A stretch of 62,276 nt of DNA from Mycolicibacterium pyrenivorans (GCF_025821625.1 NZ_JACKSH010000250.1:1-62276), one strand, 5' to 3'. Counted from the first letter of the stretch, positions 33,050 through 41,795 are shown. Translations and numbers: made by a program. The notes: generated by a model not told the origin, from the letters alone.

Positions 33050-33913
33050 ATGTCGGCTCCTCCGCTTTTTCGCCTCGTTGACGAGCGAAGGGTGTCGGTG
33101 GTGCGCGACACCCGCGACATGGCAGCGGTCCTGCAGGTGCTCGACGACGACCCGGTCGCTGCGTGCATGGTCGCTTCCCGCGTCGCCGAGCACGGCATCG
33201 ACCCCTCCGGCATCGGCGGCGAACTGTGGACACGGCGGCGAGCGACCGAATCTCTGTGTTACGCAGGCGCCAACCTGATCCCGTTGCGTGGCGGGATGAG
33301 CGATCTGAACGCCTTCGCGGACAAGGCGATGAGCCAGGCGCGGCGGTGCTCGTCGCTGGTGGGCCGAGCTGAGCTGGTGCTGCCCATGTGGCAGCGTCTC
33401 GAGCATGTCTGGGGACCTGCCCGCGATGTCCGTGCGCACCAGCCGCTGATGGCCCTGAGCACGGCGCCCGCCTGCGCGATCGACCCGGGTGTGCGTCCGG
33501 TCCGCATGAACGAGCTCGACGCCTACCTCGTCGCGGCCATCGACATGTTCATCGGCGAGGTCGGCATCGACCCACGCGCCGGCGACGGCGGGAGGGGGTA
33601 CCGGCGCCGGGTCGCAGGACTGATCGCCGCGGGCCGCGCGTGGGCCCGGTTCGAACGTGGCCAGGTGGTGTTCAAGGCCGAGGTGGGCTCGCAGTCGCCC
33701 GCCGTCGGCCAGATCCAGGGCGTGTGGGTGCACCCCGACTGGCGCGGTCGCGGGATCGGCACCGCCGGGACCGCCGCGCTGGCCGCGGCGGTCGTGGGCG
33801 GCGGCCGCATCGCGAGCCTGTACGTCAACAGCTTCAACACCGTCGCGCGGGCGACGTACGCGCGGATCGGGTTCACCGAGGTGGGATCGTTCGCCACGGT
33901 ATTGCTGGACTGA
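33050..33913 (+). CDS. GNAT-family acetyltransferase (Rv2867c homologue)
   Basis: 287 residues from ATG 33050 (MSAPPLFRLVDERRVSVVRD). The N-terminal half is a DUF4081-like domain; the C-terminal GNAT fold has the acetyl-CoA-binding motif GVWVHPDWRGRGIGTAG and the strand IASLYVNSFNTVARATYARI. Its substrate is unknown. It follows ispG, exactly as Rv2867c follows ispG in M. tuberculosis. The upstream frame to 33008 runs through the hairpin and is not used. AGAAAGAG lies 8-15 bases upstream. Confidence 0.9.
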   Translation: MSAPPLFRLVDERRVSVVRDTRDMAAVLQVLDDDPVAACMVASRVAEHGIDPSGIGGELWTRRRATESLCYAGANLIPLRGGMSDLNAFADKAMSQARRCSSLVGRAELVLPMWQRLEHVWGPARDVRAHQPLMALSTAPACAIDPGVRPVRMNELDAYLVAAIDMFIGEVGIDPRAGDGGRGYRRRVAGLIAAGRAWARFERGQVVFKAEVGSQSPAVGQIQGVWVHPDWRGRGIGTAGTAALAAAVVGGGRIASLYVNSFNTVARATYARIGFTEVGSFATVLLD

Positions 33914-33927
33914 CCGCCACGGCCGCA

Positions 33928-33933
33928 TACGCT
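33928..33933 (+). promoter_or_regulatory. Likely leaderless -10 element
   Basis: TACGCT (33928-33933) ends 6 bases before ATG 33940. Same spacing as at other leaderless candidates in the window. Confidence 0.45.
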
Positions 33934-33939
33934 GCACCC

Positions 33940-34602
33940 ATGACCGAGCAGGACACGACGGCACAGCGCAGGGTTGTCGCCGATGCGCTCGTACACGCGC
34001 TGGAACGCCGACACGAGGTGCTCGACGCCGTCGTCGCCTCCGATGATTACGACGCGGCCATCGAAGCGATCGCCGATCTGCTCGACACCTCCGAGGTGGC
34101 GGCCGAGGCGGTCCTGAGGCTGTCGTTCGACCGGCTCACCAAGGTGTCGCGCCGCAGGATCGCCGCCGAGTTGGAGAACCTCACCAGCCAGGAGCTGAGC
34201 TTCACCTCCGAGCAGACCGGCCGGTCAGCACGCCGGATGATGTTGCGGCCGTTCGCCGCCGACAGGGACCGCGACATCTTCGCCGCGCGGACCGAGGACA
34301 TGCGCTCGGCCGGTGACGGCACCGCCGCGCCCGCGGGCGATCTCGGGGACGAGATCCGAGATGCGGTCGCCCGGGTGGCCGCCGAGGAGGCGGCCTGGCT
34401 GGTGGCCGAGGTGGGCTCGACGAAGGTCGGCATGGTCTTCGGGGAGCTCTCCGACGGTGAGGTCGACGTACGGATCTGGATTCACCCCCATCACCGCAAG
34501 CAGGGTTACGGCACCGCGGCGCTGCGTACGTCGCGTTCGGAGATGGCCGCTTACTTCCCTGCGGTGCCACTGGTCGTGCGGGCACCGGCGGCCGGCGCCT
34601 AG
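33940..34602 (+). CDS. Two-part GNAT-like protein with a GyrA-like helical N-terminus
   Basis: 220 residues. Residues about 20-75 read like the GyrA/ParC coiled-coil region (AAEAVLRLSFDRLTKVSRRR compares with the GyrA family pattern of a repeated ILxMxLRRLT followed by a charged helix). A linker is followed by a GNAT-like domain with VDVRIWIHPHHRKQGYGTAA as the acetyl-CoA loop. Actinobacterial proteins with this mix exist but have no known function. The ATG follows TACGCT by 6 bases. It is convergent with the peroxiredoxin-like gene and ends overlapping its stop. It is not part of the M. tuberculosis order. Confidence 0.6.
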   Translation: MTEQDTTAQRRVVADALVHALERRHEVLDAVVASDDYDAAIEAIADLLDTSEVAAEAVLRLSFDRLTKVSRRRIAAELENLTSQELSFTSEQTGRSARRMMLRPFAADRDRDIFAARTEDMRSAGDGTAAPAGDLGDEIRDAVARVAAEEAAWLVAEVGSTKVGMVFGELSDGEVDVRIWIHPHHRKQGYGTAALRTSRSEMAAYFPAVPLVVRAPAAGA

Positions 34603-35144
34603 CGCGGCGGCCCGGCCGTCCGGGCGTGCGTCAGCAGTTCGTCCACCGACCACTGGTCGTCAGCGTGACGGCCGTACTTGGCGGCGACGACGCGGCCGTC
34701 GGAGCCGACGAGAAAGTCGGCAGGCAACCCCAGTCGACCGCCGGGCTGCCGGGTCTGCGGCGCGCGGAATCGGCCGGTCAGCGTCAGCGCCACACCCCGC
34801 ACGATCGCCCGCCAGGCACGCGGATCGAGCAGGGCACGCGCCGACGCCTCCACACCGAACTGCCGGTAGTAACGCCTGTGCGGGTCGGCGACCGCGGCGA
34901 ACGGCAGGTCGGCCACATGGGGGCGCAGCTCGTCGGCCCCGGAGTGGAAGAACACCACCTCCCGGATGCCTGCGGCGTTGATCTCCTCGTGGCGTCGCGC
35001 GAACGACCGCAGGTGCAGGTTGCAGATCGGGCAGCCGGCGAAGCGCCGAAACTGCAGGTGCACCAACGCGTTCGGATCGGGAACGGCGATCGGCTCGCCG
35101 CCGACGCCGTGCAGTCGTAGATCGGAGATCGAGGCCGGGCCCAT
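34599..35144 (-). CDS. Peroxiredoxin-like AhpC/TSA-family protein
   Basis: 181 residues. A thioredoxin-fold segment with FRRFAGCPICNLHLRSF near residues 33-49 carries a CxxC motif (CPIC), then VVFFHSGADELRPHVADLPF and FLVGSDGRVVAAKYG toward the end. It resembles the PRX-like AhpC/TSA subfamily, which may act in peroxide or thiol-disulphide chemistry. The ATG is at 35144. It is divergent from the TetR gene at 35219, and the repeat at 35194-35206 lies between them, so the regulator may control it. Its stop overlaps that of the convergent gene. Confidence 0.8.
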   Translation of the reverse strand: MGPASISDLRLHGVGGEPIAVPDPNALVHLQFRRFAGCPICNLHLRSFARRHEEINAAGIREVVFFHSGADELRPHVADLPFAAVADPHRRYYRQFGVEASARALLDPRAWRAIVRGVALTLTGRFRAPQTRQPGGRLGLPADFLVGSDGRVVAAKYGRHADDQWSVDELLTHARTAGPPR

Positions 35145-35193
35145 CGCAATCGGTCCTTCGTAGGCGTGTGTGGTACGCCTACAAACCTATAAA

Positions 35194-35206
35194 CGTACGC
35201 TGTACG
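35194..35206. promoter_or_regulatory. Candidate operator of the TetR at 35219
   Basis: CGTAC (35194-35198), GCT, GTACG (35202-35206): a perfect 5-bp inverted repeat in the 74-bp divergent gap. GTACGC also occurs at 35173-35178, another possible half-site. Confidence 0.55.
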
Positions 35207-35218
35207 CTGTCAACCGTC

Positions 35219-35827
35219 ATGCCTCGACCACGCTCACTGACCGCCGGTCAGATCGCCGACGCCGCCCTCGCCGTGCTCGATCGCGACGGGTTGGCGGGCC
35301 TTTCCATGCGCACGGTGGCGCGGGAACTGGGCATGGGCACGATGTCGCTCTACCGCTACGTCGCCGACCGCGAGGAACTCGAAGCGCTGGTCGTCGACCG
35401 CGTGCTGGCCGGGGTCGACGCGCGGGTGCCCCGCGGATCGACCAGGCGCAGGCTCGCCACGCTGGCCGACCGGGTGCGCACCACCGTCGGCGAGCATCCC
35501 GCGGTGACACCGCTGCTGCTGGCCAATCGGCACCGCTCCCCGGGCTCGCTGCGTTGGGGGGAGACGGTGCTCGGAGTCCTGGCCGACGCCGGGGTCACCG
35601 GAGTGCGGCGGGTCGTCGCGTTCCGGGCGGTGCTGGCCTACGTGTTCGGCGCACTGGAGATCCACCACTTCGCGCCGCTGTCCGGGGCCGGTACCGCCGC
35701 GCTGGCCGGCTTGCCGGCAGGGGAGTTCCCGCTGCTGGCCGACACCGCTTCCCATGCGCGCGGCGTCGGCGCCGACGCCGAGTTCCGCCGCGGGTTCGAC
35801 ATCCTGCTGGCGGGCCTGGAGCTGTGA
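35219..35827 (+). CDS. TetR-family transcriptional regulator
   Basis: 202 residues. The helix-turn-helix is at about 28-50 (LSMRTVARELGMGTMSLYRY), followed by a helical C-terminal domain with a Gly/Ala-rich segment. It is of the TetR subfamily with a TetR_C-like end (DAEFRRGFDILLAGLEL). ATG 35219. Divergent from the peroxiredoxin-like gene, it probably controls that gene and itself through the 35194-35206 repeat. Nothing in the sequence identifies the ligand. Confidence 0.88.
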   Translation: MPRPRSLTAGQIADAALAVLDRDGLAGLSMRTVARELGMGTMSLYRYVADREELEALVVDRVLAGVDARVPRGSTRRRLATLADRVRTTVGEHPAVTPLLLANRHRSPGSLRWGETVLGVLADAGVTGVRRVVAFRAVLAYVFGALEIHHFAPLSGAGTAALAGLPAGEFPLLADTASHARGVGADAEFRRGFDILLAGLEL

Positions 35828-35966
35828 GCACGCGGCGGTGCCGCCGCGACGAGATCCACGTTCTGCAGACGTCTTCTCGACATTCCCCGGCAAAAAGTGG
35901 ATCTCGGCGCGGCCGGTCGGTGCGCCTACGCCGAAATCGGATCGTTACTTCATAACATCAGCCTCA

Positions 35967-37781
35967 ATGGCAACACTGATCTCATCAGCATCACGGGTCA
36001 CGGGAATCGCTACGGTGGCCGCGCTGGTCCTCACCCTCGGCGCGTGCACGCCACGACCCAACGGGCCCGAGCCCGCGGCCGAGGAGTTCTTCGCCGCGCT
36101 GGCGGCCGGGGACACCGGCGCCGCAGCCGAACTCAGCGACCGCCCGGAGGCCGCCCGGGCGGCGCTCAACGAGGCGTGGGCGGGCCTTCAGGCCACCGGC
36201 CTGGACGCCCAGATCCTGAGCTCGAAGTACGCCGAGGACACCGGAAGCGTCACCTACCGCTACACCTGGCACCTGCCCAAGGACCGCACCTGGACCTACG
36301 ACGGACAGTTCAACATGGTCCGCGACGAGAAGGGCTGGGACGTTCGCTGGAGCGCCACCGGCATACACCCGAGGCTGGGCGAGAACCAGACGCTCGCGCT
36401 GCGCGCCGACGCGCCGCGCCGCGCCTCGGTCAACGAGCGTGGCGGCACCGACGTCCTGGTGCCGGGCTACCGCTATCACTTCGCCCTGGACGCCAAGGCG
36501 GCGGGCAGCGAGCTGATGCCCACCGCGCGGGCCGTCGTCGGCGCCCTCCACCGGTTCGACAACACCCTCGATCCGCAGCGCCTCGCCGAGCTCGCCAGCT
36601 CCAGGAAGGGACCGCTGAGCCTGGTCACGCTGCGCCAGGCCGATCACGACGCGGTCGCAGGCGCCATCGGCGCGCTGCCGGGCGTGGTGATCACCCCACA
36701 GCCCGAGATGGTCCCCACTGACGAGGACTTCGCACCCGCACTGGTCAACCAGGTCAAGAACGCCGTCGTCGACGAACTCGACGGCACCTCCGGCTGGCGG
36801 GTCGTCACCGTCAACCAGAACGGGGTCGACGTCGACGTCCTGCACGAGGTGGCCGGTGACCCGGCGCCGTCGGTGACCATCAGCCTGGACCGCTCGGTGC
36901 AGAACGCCGCCCAACACGCCGTCGACACCACCGGCAAGCAGGCGATGATCGTGGTCATCAAGCCGTCGACCGGCGAGATCATGGCCGTCGCGCAGAACGC
37001 CGCCGCCGACCGGGAGGGGCCGATCGCCACGATGGGCCTGTTCCCGCCCGGATCGACGTTCAAGATCGTCACCGCCGGCGCGGCGATCGAACGTGACATG
37101 GCCACGCCCAACACGCTTCTGGGCTGCCCGGGGCAGATGGACATCGGCCACCGCACCGTGCCCAACTACGGCGGCTTCGACCTCGGCACCGTGCCGATGT
37201 CGCGCGCGTTCGCCAGCTCGTGCAACACCACGTTCGCCGAACTGGCCAGCCGGATGCCACCGCGCGGCCTCACCCAGGCCGCCGCCCAGTACGGCATCGG
37301 CCCCGACTACAAGGTCGAGGGCATCGACACCGTCACCGGATCGGTGCCGCCGACGGTGAACCTCACCGAACGCACCGAGGACGGGTTCGGCCAGGGCAAG
37401 GTGCTGGTCAGTCCCTTCGGGATGGCGTTGGCCGCCGCCACCGTCGCCGCGGGCCGCACCCCGGTTCCCCACCTCATCGACGGTCGCGAAACCGAGATCA
37501 CCGGGGAGAGCGAGCCCATCCCGGCCGTCGTCGTCGACAGCCTCCGGCCGATGATGCGCCTGGTGGTCACCAACGGCACCGCCGAAGACCTCCAGGGTGC
37601 CGGGGATGTGCGCGGCAAGACCGGTGAGGCCGAGTTCGTGGGCGGCTCGCACTCGTGGTTCACCGGCTATCGCGGCGACATGGCGTTCTCGGCGCTGATC
37701 GTCGGTGGCGGAAGCTCGGAGTACGCCGTGAGGATGCTCAAGGGGATGCTCGACGAACTGCCACCGGGCTACCTCGCCTGA
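35967..37781 (+). CDS. Penicillin-binding lipoprotein (Rv2864c homologue)
   Basis: 604 residues. The lipobox LTLGAC puts the lipidated Cys at residue 27. An NTF2-like MecA N-terminal domain (EEFFAALAAGDTGAAAELSD) is followed by a dimerisation region and a transpeptidase domain with the SxxK catalytic Ser363 (PPGSTFKI), SxN at 418-420 (SSCN) and KTG at 551-553. It is a class B-like PBP for peptidoglycan cross-linking, anchored outside the membrane. There is no clear ribosome-binding site; TAACAT ends 8 bases before the ATG, so the message may be leaderless. It is the single-copy orthologue of Rv2864c in position. Confidence 0.95.
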   Translation: MATLISSASRVTGIATVAALVLTLGACTPRPNGPEPAAEEFFAALAAGDTGAAAELSDRPEAARAALNEAWAGLQATGLDAQILSSKYAEDTGSVTYRYTWHLPKDRTWTYDGQFNMVRDEKGWDVRWSATGIHPRLGENQTLALRADAPRRASVNERGGTDVLVPGYRYHFALDAKAAGSELMPTARAVVGALHRFDNTLDPQRLAELASSRKGPLSLVTLRQADHDAVAGAIGALPGVVITPQPEMVPTDEDFAPALVNQVKNAVVDELDGTSGWRVVTVNQNGVDVDVLHEVAGDPAPSVTISLDRSVQNAAQHAVDTTGKQAMIVVIKPSTGEIMAVAQNAAADREGPIATMGLFPPGSTFKIVTAGAAIERDMATPNTLLGCPGQMDIGHRTVPNYGGFDLGTVPMSRAFASSCNTTFAELASRMPPRGLTQAAAQYGIGPDYKVEGIDTVTGSVPPTVNLTERTEDGFGQGKVLVSPFGMALAAATVAAGRTPVPHLIDGRETEITGESEPIPAVVVDSLRPMMRLVVTNGTAEDLQGAGDVRGKTGEAEFVGGSHSWFTGYRGDMAFSALIVGGGSSEYAVRMLKGMLDELPPGYLA

Positions 37782-37858
37782 GGATCGGATCACGGCGACG
37801 CGGATCACGGCGACTCGGTGCGATTCGCGCAGCTGACGGCGGTACCGTGGAAGACGTC

Positions 37859-38461
37859 ATGACCGAGATCAACCACGTGCCCGCCGAGGCGATCGAGATG
37901 CGGATCTCCGATGCCGACCGCAACGGCACGCTGCGCCGACTGCACAACGCCGTCGCGCTCGGGCTCATCGACATCGACGAGTTCGAGGAACGTTCGGCGA
38001 TGGTGTCGCGGGCCCGGTTGCGCTCCGACCTCGACACACTCGTCGGCGACCTGCCCGGCCCCGGCGCGATCGTCACCTCCGCCGCCGACCGCGTCGAGTT
38101 GCGCGGCGTGCTCGGATCGTTGAAGCGCCAGGGCGAATGGGTGGTGCCCAGCCGCCTGGCCCTGCACCGGCGGATGGGGTCGGTCGAACTCGACCTGACG
38201 CGGGCACGGTTCGCCGGACCCATCGTCGTCATCGAACTCGACATGAAGTTCGGCGGCCTGGACCTGCGGCTTCCCGACGGGGCGAGCGCCTCCATCGACG
38301 ACGTCGAGGTCAACGTCGGCAGCGCTCACGACCACCGCAGAGACGCCCCCGCCGAGGGCAGGCCGCACGTCATCCTGACCGGCAAGGTGGTGTGCGGCTC
38401 GGTGGACGTCCGCGGCCCCCGCAAGTCGTGGCGGCTTCGCCGCCCATTCGGCCACACCTAA
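37859..38461 (+). CDS. DUF1707 domain protein
   Basis: 200 residues. The N-terminal DUF1707 domain shows MRISDADRNGTLRRLHNAVA and LIDIDEFEERSAMVSRARLR (about residues 14-55), and it is followed by a beta-rich C-terminal part with repeated strand motifs (GSVELDLTRARF, GGLDLRLPDG, VVCGSVDVRGP), typical of DUF1707 plus a DUF2154-like cell-wall-associated part. There is no signal peptide. ATG 37859 is used. The function is unknown. It follows the PBP lipoprotein by 77 bases and is convergent with the sulfotransferase gene, 7 bases away. Confidence 0.8.
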   Translation: MTEINHVPAEAIEMRISDADRNGTLRRLHNAVALGLIDIDEFEERSAMVSRARLRSDLDTLVGDLPGPGAIVTSAADRVELRGVLGSLKRQGEWVVPSRLALHRRMGSVELDLTRARFAGPIVVIELDMKFGGLDLRLPDGASASIDDVEVNVGSAHDHRRDAPAEGRPHVILTGKVVCGSVDVRGPRKSWRLRRPFGHT

Positions 38462-38468
38462 TGGGCAG

Positions 38469-39656
38469 CTACCGCAGCGGCTCGTCGGGAACGCCGTAGC
38501 GCTGCTGATACCCGCGCACCTGCTCACGAACCTGCCCGGCGTCCAGGCCGGTGTCGGCCCAGCGGTATCTGCTGCCGTTGGCGCCTCGATCCCCGGGATG
38601 GCCCGCCAGGAAGTCCCGCATCCGCTGTTCGGCAGCGGGTTCCAGCTCGCGGTCGAGCGCCGTGTAGAGCGTGCGGACGGTGGCGAACGGGTCGTGCATG
38701 AAGTCGACGAACTGCACGTCGACCACCCGCTGGCCGGCCAGCGCATCCGAGTCGCGTAGCCTCATGCCGCGCTCGAGGCCGACAACGATCTCCTCGTGCG
38801 ACTGTGCGGCACACTCGGCGATCGACGACTCGTCGGAGGCCAGGCGGCGCAGATGGTGGGTGAGCGCGCTGACCGAGGAGATGACGTTGAGCGGGTCGCG
38901 GTGGGTCTGAACGATCAGCGCGTCGGGGTATTCGGCCACCAGCCTGTCCAGTTGCCACAGGTGCGCGGGTGACTTCAGCAGCCATTGACATTCCGGCCCG
39001 CCGACTCCGGACTGCAAGTGCTGCAGGAACATCCGGTGATAGCGATAGGCCGGGCCATGGTCGGCGTCGTACAGCAGCCAGCGGTAGTACCCGGGCAGTC
39101 GGTACTGCACCGAGAAGATCATGCTGCAGAACTGGCCCGCGGTGATGCGCACGCACTCCTGGCCGACCAGCGCCCCCATCGGGTGATGGGCCAGCAGGCC
39201 CGGGACGATCTGCTCCGACATCTCGATGGCGGCCTGCGTCTCGGCGATCCGGGGGTCGGTGTCGTAGGTATCCGGACATGGTGGGGGACAGGGGTTGTCG
39301 ACCTCCCAAGTCAGCGGCGGGCGCAGCGCCGGGTCCTGCGCCAGGAGGTCGAACAGGATGGTCGTGCCCGTCCGCGGCTGACCCACGATGAAGATGGGCC
39401 GCGTCACGGGTGCGGCGGCGACTTCGGGGTGGTTCTTGCGCCAGTCGACGATCTGCAGCCGGCTGGTCAGGGCGCGGACGACGTCCGCCACGGCGATCTC
39501 GACGCCGAGGCCGGACAGGTGCGCCTCGTTGATCAGCCCGTCGCACAGCCGGGACAGCCCGTCGCGCCACGAGTCGTCGTCACCGAAGTCGTCTCTCGCG
39601 GTGAGCTCGCACGCCTGCTCGACGAGGCGGTCCGGGTGCAGACGCTCGGTGGTCAC
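38469..39656 (-). CDS. Sulfotransferase family protein
   Basis: 395 residues. The PAPS 5'-phosphosulfate-binding loop is IFIVGQPRTGTTILFDLLAQ (about 88-107), and the 3'-phosphate region is VQTHRDPLNVISSVSAL. This class of mycobacterial sulfotransferase, related to proteins such as Stf enzymes, transfers sulfate from PAPS to a hydroxyl or amine of a lipid or sugar; the substrate is unknown. The GTG start overlaps the stop of the upstream DUF1214 gene as GTGA, so the two are translationally coupled and likely work together. It is convergent with the DUF1707 gene. Confidence 0.9.
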   Translation of the reverse strand: MTTERLHPDRLVEQACELTARDDFGDDDSWRDGLSRLCDGLINEAHLSGLGVEIAVADVVRALTSRLQIVDWRKNHPEVAAAPVTRPIFIVGQPRTGTTILFDLLAQDPALRPPLTWEVDNPCPPPCPDTYDTDPRIAETQAAIEMSEQIVPGLLAHHPMGALVGQECVRITAGQFCSMIFSVQYRLPGYYRWLLYDADHGPAYRYHRMFLQHLQSGVGGPECQWLLKSPAHLWQLDRLVAEYPDALIVQTHRDPLNVISSVSALTHHLRRLASDESSIAECAAQSHEEIVVGLERGMRLRDSDALAGQRVVDVQFVDFMHDPFATVRTLYTALDRELEPAAEQRMRDFLAGHPGDRGANGSRYRWADTGLDAGQVREQVRGYQQRYGVPDEPLR

Positions 39657-40744
39657 GAGGTGGCTCCGCGGCGGACCGTCGTCAGCACGTCGGGGGGATC
39701 GGGCCGGTCGAGCCACCGCAGGATCACGAAGCCGCGCTCTCGGCCGCCGGTGTCCAGCCAGTGTCCGTGTCCGAAGTCCTTGGCGCCGATGGCGATCCGA
39801 ACCCTGCCCGTCTCGTCGGGGCGGACCCCCTTGTCGGTGACCGAACTGTGTCGGTGACGCGGTTCAAGGCATTCGTGCCAGATGCTCTCGAGGGTGATGT
39901 TCCAGTAGCGCGAGTCGGGCGGTGTGAACTCCAGCACCAGGGATTCGTCGGGCGCCAACGCGAAGGTGCCCATCATGTAGAGGTTGTCGGGTGTGGTGTC
40001 CGCGCCGCCGAGTTCGGCCGCCGCGGCCGTCACCAGGGTGTTGGGCTGGGTGAGAAGTTCGGGCTTGACGGTGCGGTGCAGCGTGGCGAGCTTGACGATG
40101 GTCCACGCCATCGCGGTGAACGCCTCGGCCGCCACCTCGTCGGAAACCGGTTGCAGCGCTTCGCCGTCGAGGCAGTCGATGCGCATCGACGCGGGCTGCT
40201 CGGTTGCCGGGTCGCCGATGTACTCGCGCACCACGATCGCCGATGCGTCGGGTGGGATCGGCACCCACTGCGCGTCGCCGAGGATCTCCGGCGGTGGTTC
40301 GGCGGCCGACAGCAGCAGCGCGAACGAGCCTGAGTCACAGGCGAGTTCGGTGTCGCTGACGTAGCCCGCCATCCGGCGCGGCGTCAGGCCGGTGCCCGCA
40401 AGCACCTGGAACCCGAGATAGGCGGTGCTGCCCCGGCTTCCGACGATACGGTAGGTCCGGTCACCGCGGATCATGGCGAGTAGGTATCTGCCGTCGGGGT
40501 TGGGGCCGCCGACCATCCTGCTGTCGGTGCACATGTCGAAGAAGTGCGGACGTTGCGGGTCGGCCTCCACGGACAGCTCCGTGCACAGCGCGGTGACCTT
40601 GGCCAGCACGCGCAGCCCCTCCAGCAGTTCACGGTCACTGGTCGCGTCCTCGACCACGGTGGTGGTGAGATCGGCCAGCATCTGCTGGACGAATCGCCAG
40701 GATTGCAGGGACGCCGGCGCCGCGTCGTTGAGATCGGTGTCCAT
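39653..40744 (-). CDS. DUF1214 domain protein
   Basis: 363 residues from ATG 40744 (MDTDLNDAAPASLQSWRFVQ). Characteristic are DSRMVGGPNPDGRYLLAMIR near residue 75, and the C-terminal DUF1214 segment DSRYWNITLESIWHECLEPR followed by a VRIAIGAKDFG strand. The function is unknown, but in several actinobacteria it accompanies a sulfotransferase, as here. The next gene is coupled by GTGA overlap. It is divergent from a TetR gene, and the palindrome at 40747-40761 begins within 3 bases of this start, so repression by that TetR is very likely. Confidence 0.8.
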   Translation of the reverse strand: MDTDLNDAAPASLQSWRFVQQMLADLTTTVVEDATSDRELLEGLRVLAKVTALCTELSVEADPQRPHFFDMCTDSRMVGGPNPDGRYLLAMIRGDRTYRIVGSRGSTAYLGFQVLAGTGLTPRRMAGYVSDTELACDSGSFALLLSAAEPPPEILGDAQWVPIPPDASAIVVREYIGDPATEQPASMRIDCLDGEALQPVSDEVAAEAFTAMAWTIVKLATLHRTVKPELLTQPNTLVTAAAAELGGADTTPDNLYMMGTFALAPDESLVLEFTPPDSRYWNITLESIWHECLEPRHRHSSVTDKGVRPDETGRVRIAIGAKDFGHGHWLDTGGRERGFVILRWLDRPDPPDVLTTVRRGATS

Positions 40745-40746
40745 GA

Positions 40747-40761
40747 TGAGACATAGTCTCA
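40747..40761. promoter_or_regulatory. TetR operator in the DUF1214/TetR divergent gap
   Basis: TGAGAC (40747-40752), ATA, GTCTCA (40756-40761): a perfect 6-bp inverted repeat, with 3 bases to the DUF1214 start on one side and 3 bases to the TetR ATG (40764) on the other. A further half-site GTCTCA follows within the TetR gene. Classic TetR autoregulation geometry. Confidence 0.75.
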
Positions 40762-40763
40762 CT

Positions 40764-41372
40764 ATGGACGTCGTCTCAGAAGAGAAATCGCGGGAAAGCC
40801 TGACCGCCCGCAAGCAGCGTGCGACGAGGGCCCGGATCGCGGCGGCCGCGGCGCAGACCGTGGCCGATCACGGGCTGGCCGGTGCGACCGTGGAGCAGAT
40901 CGCCGCGGCCGCGGAGGTCGGACGCGCCACGTTCTTCCGGTACTTCAGCGCCAAGGAGGATGCGGTCGCCGAGGGGATGACCACCCACTGGCTGGACCGC
41001 ATCACGGCCGCGATCGCCGCGCGGCCGCCCGGGTTGTCGGCCGAGGAGGCGGTGGTCGGGGCGTTCGAGGATCTCGGTGACGGCTTCGACGCGGTCAGCG
41101 CTCAGGTTCGTGAGCTGGCCACGTTGACGCGGTCGTCGCCGGTGTTCAGCGCGTGGACGCTGCAGATCTACCTGCGCTACGAGGCCGCCATCGCCGATCT
41201 GGTCGCTCCCCGGTTCGGCGATGTCGCCCCCGACGATCCGCGGCCGCGGCTGTTGGGGGCGCTGACGATGGCATCGATCCGGATCGCCCTCGACGACTGG
41301 CTGGGCAACGGCGGTTCGCTGCCGGCGCGGGTGCGCTCGGCACTGGCTTCGATCACGGTGAGCCGCACGTGA
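40764..41372 (+). CDS. TetR-family transcriptional regulator
   Basis: 202 residues. The helix-turn-helix is at about residues 41-63 (ATVEQIAAAAEVGRATFFRY), followed by a helical effector domain. ATG 40764 is used; the longer upstream frame reads through the divergent DUF1214 gene and is not real. It is divergent from the DUF1214-sulfotransferase pair, and the 15-bp palindrome between the two starts is the likely operator. The ligand is unknown. Confidence 0.9.
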   Translation: MDVVSEEKSRESLTARKQRATRARIAAAAAQTVADHGLAGATVEQIAAAAEVGRATFFRYFSAKEDAVAEGMTTHWLDRITAAIAARPPGLSAEEAVVGAFEDLGDGFDAVSAQVRELATLTRSSPVFSAWTLQIYLRYEAAIADLVAPRFGDVAPDDPRPRLLGALTMASIRIALDDWLGNGGSLPARVRSALASITVSRT

Positions 41373-41386
41373 GCTCCGCGCCGCGG

Positions 41387-41773
41387 TCAGCGCGGGTCGA
41401 GGACCGCGAAGCTGAGGGTGGCGCGCGCGGCCAGCCGGCCCCTGGCCGCGTCGGTGACGTCGACGGCGATGACCGACAACCGCCGCCCCGCGCGCACGAC
41501 GGTGGCCTCGGCGCGGGCCGGGCCTTCGATGATCGGTGCCAGGAAGTGGACGGTCATGTCCGCCGTCGTGACGTCCTGGCCGGGACCGACGTGCCGGTCG
41601 GCCAGTCTGCCTGCGGCGATGTCGATGAGCGTCGCGACGAGCCCGCCCTGCAGCGCGCCGCGCCTGTTCACCAGGTCGGGGCGGTTGTCCAGTTCCAGCA
41701 CCAGCCGTTCGTCGGACTCCTCGACGTCACGGAAGTCCAGCTGACTGAACAAATGTCCCGGGGTGACCTGCAT
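41387..41773 (-). CDS. PaaI-type hotdog thioesterase
   Basis: 128 residues. The hotdog motif VNRRGALQGGLVATLIDIAA (about 35-54) carries the usual N/H-GG catalytic stretch, followed by VTTADMTVHFLAPIIEGPAR. Members hydrolyse phenylacetyl- or other aryl- and acyl-CoA thioesters. It is convergent with the TetR gene at 40764 (14 bases) and divergent from the methionine aminopeptidase gene, whose leaderless -10 lies only 10 bases beyond this start. Function beyond thioester hydrolysis is not clear. Confidence 0.85.
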   Translation of the reverse strand: MQVTPGHLFSQLDFRDVEESDERLVLELDNRPDLVNRRGALQGGLVATLIDIAAGRLADRHVGPGQDVTTADMTVHFLAPIIEGPARAEATVVRAGRRLSVIAVDVTDAARGRLAARATLSFAVLDPR

Positions 41774-41783
41774 GGCGGAACGC

Positions 41784-41789
41784 TAGCAT
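41784..41789 (+). promoter_or_regulatory. Leaderless -10 element of mapB
   Basis: TAGCAT (41784-41789) is followed by 6 bases and then ATG 41796. No ribosome-binding site is present, so a leaderless transcript is expected. Confidence 0.55.
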
Positions 41790-41795
41790 TGCTAC

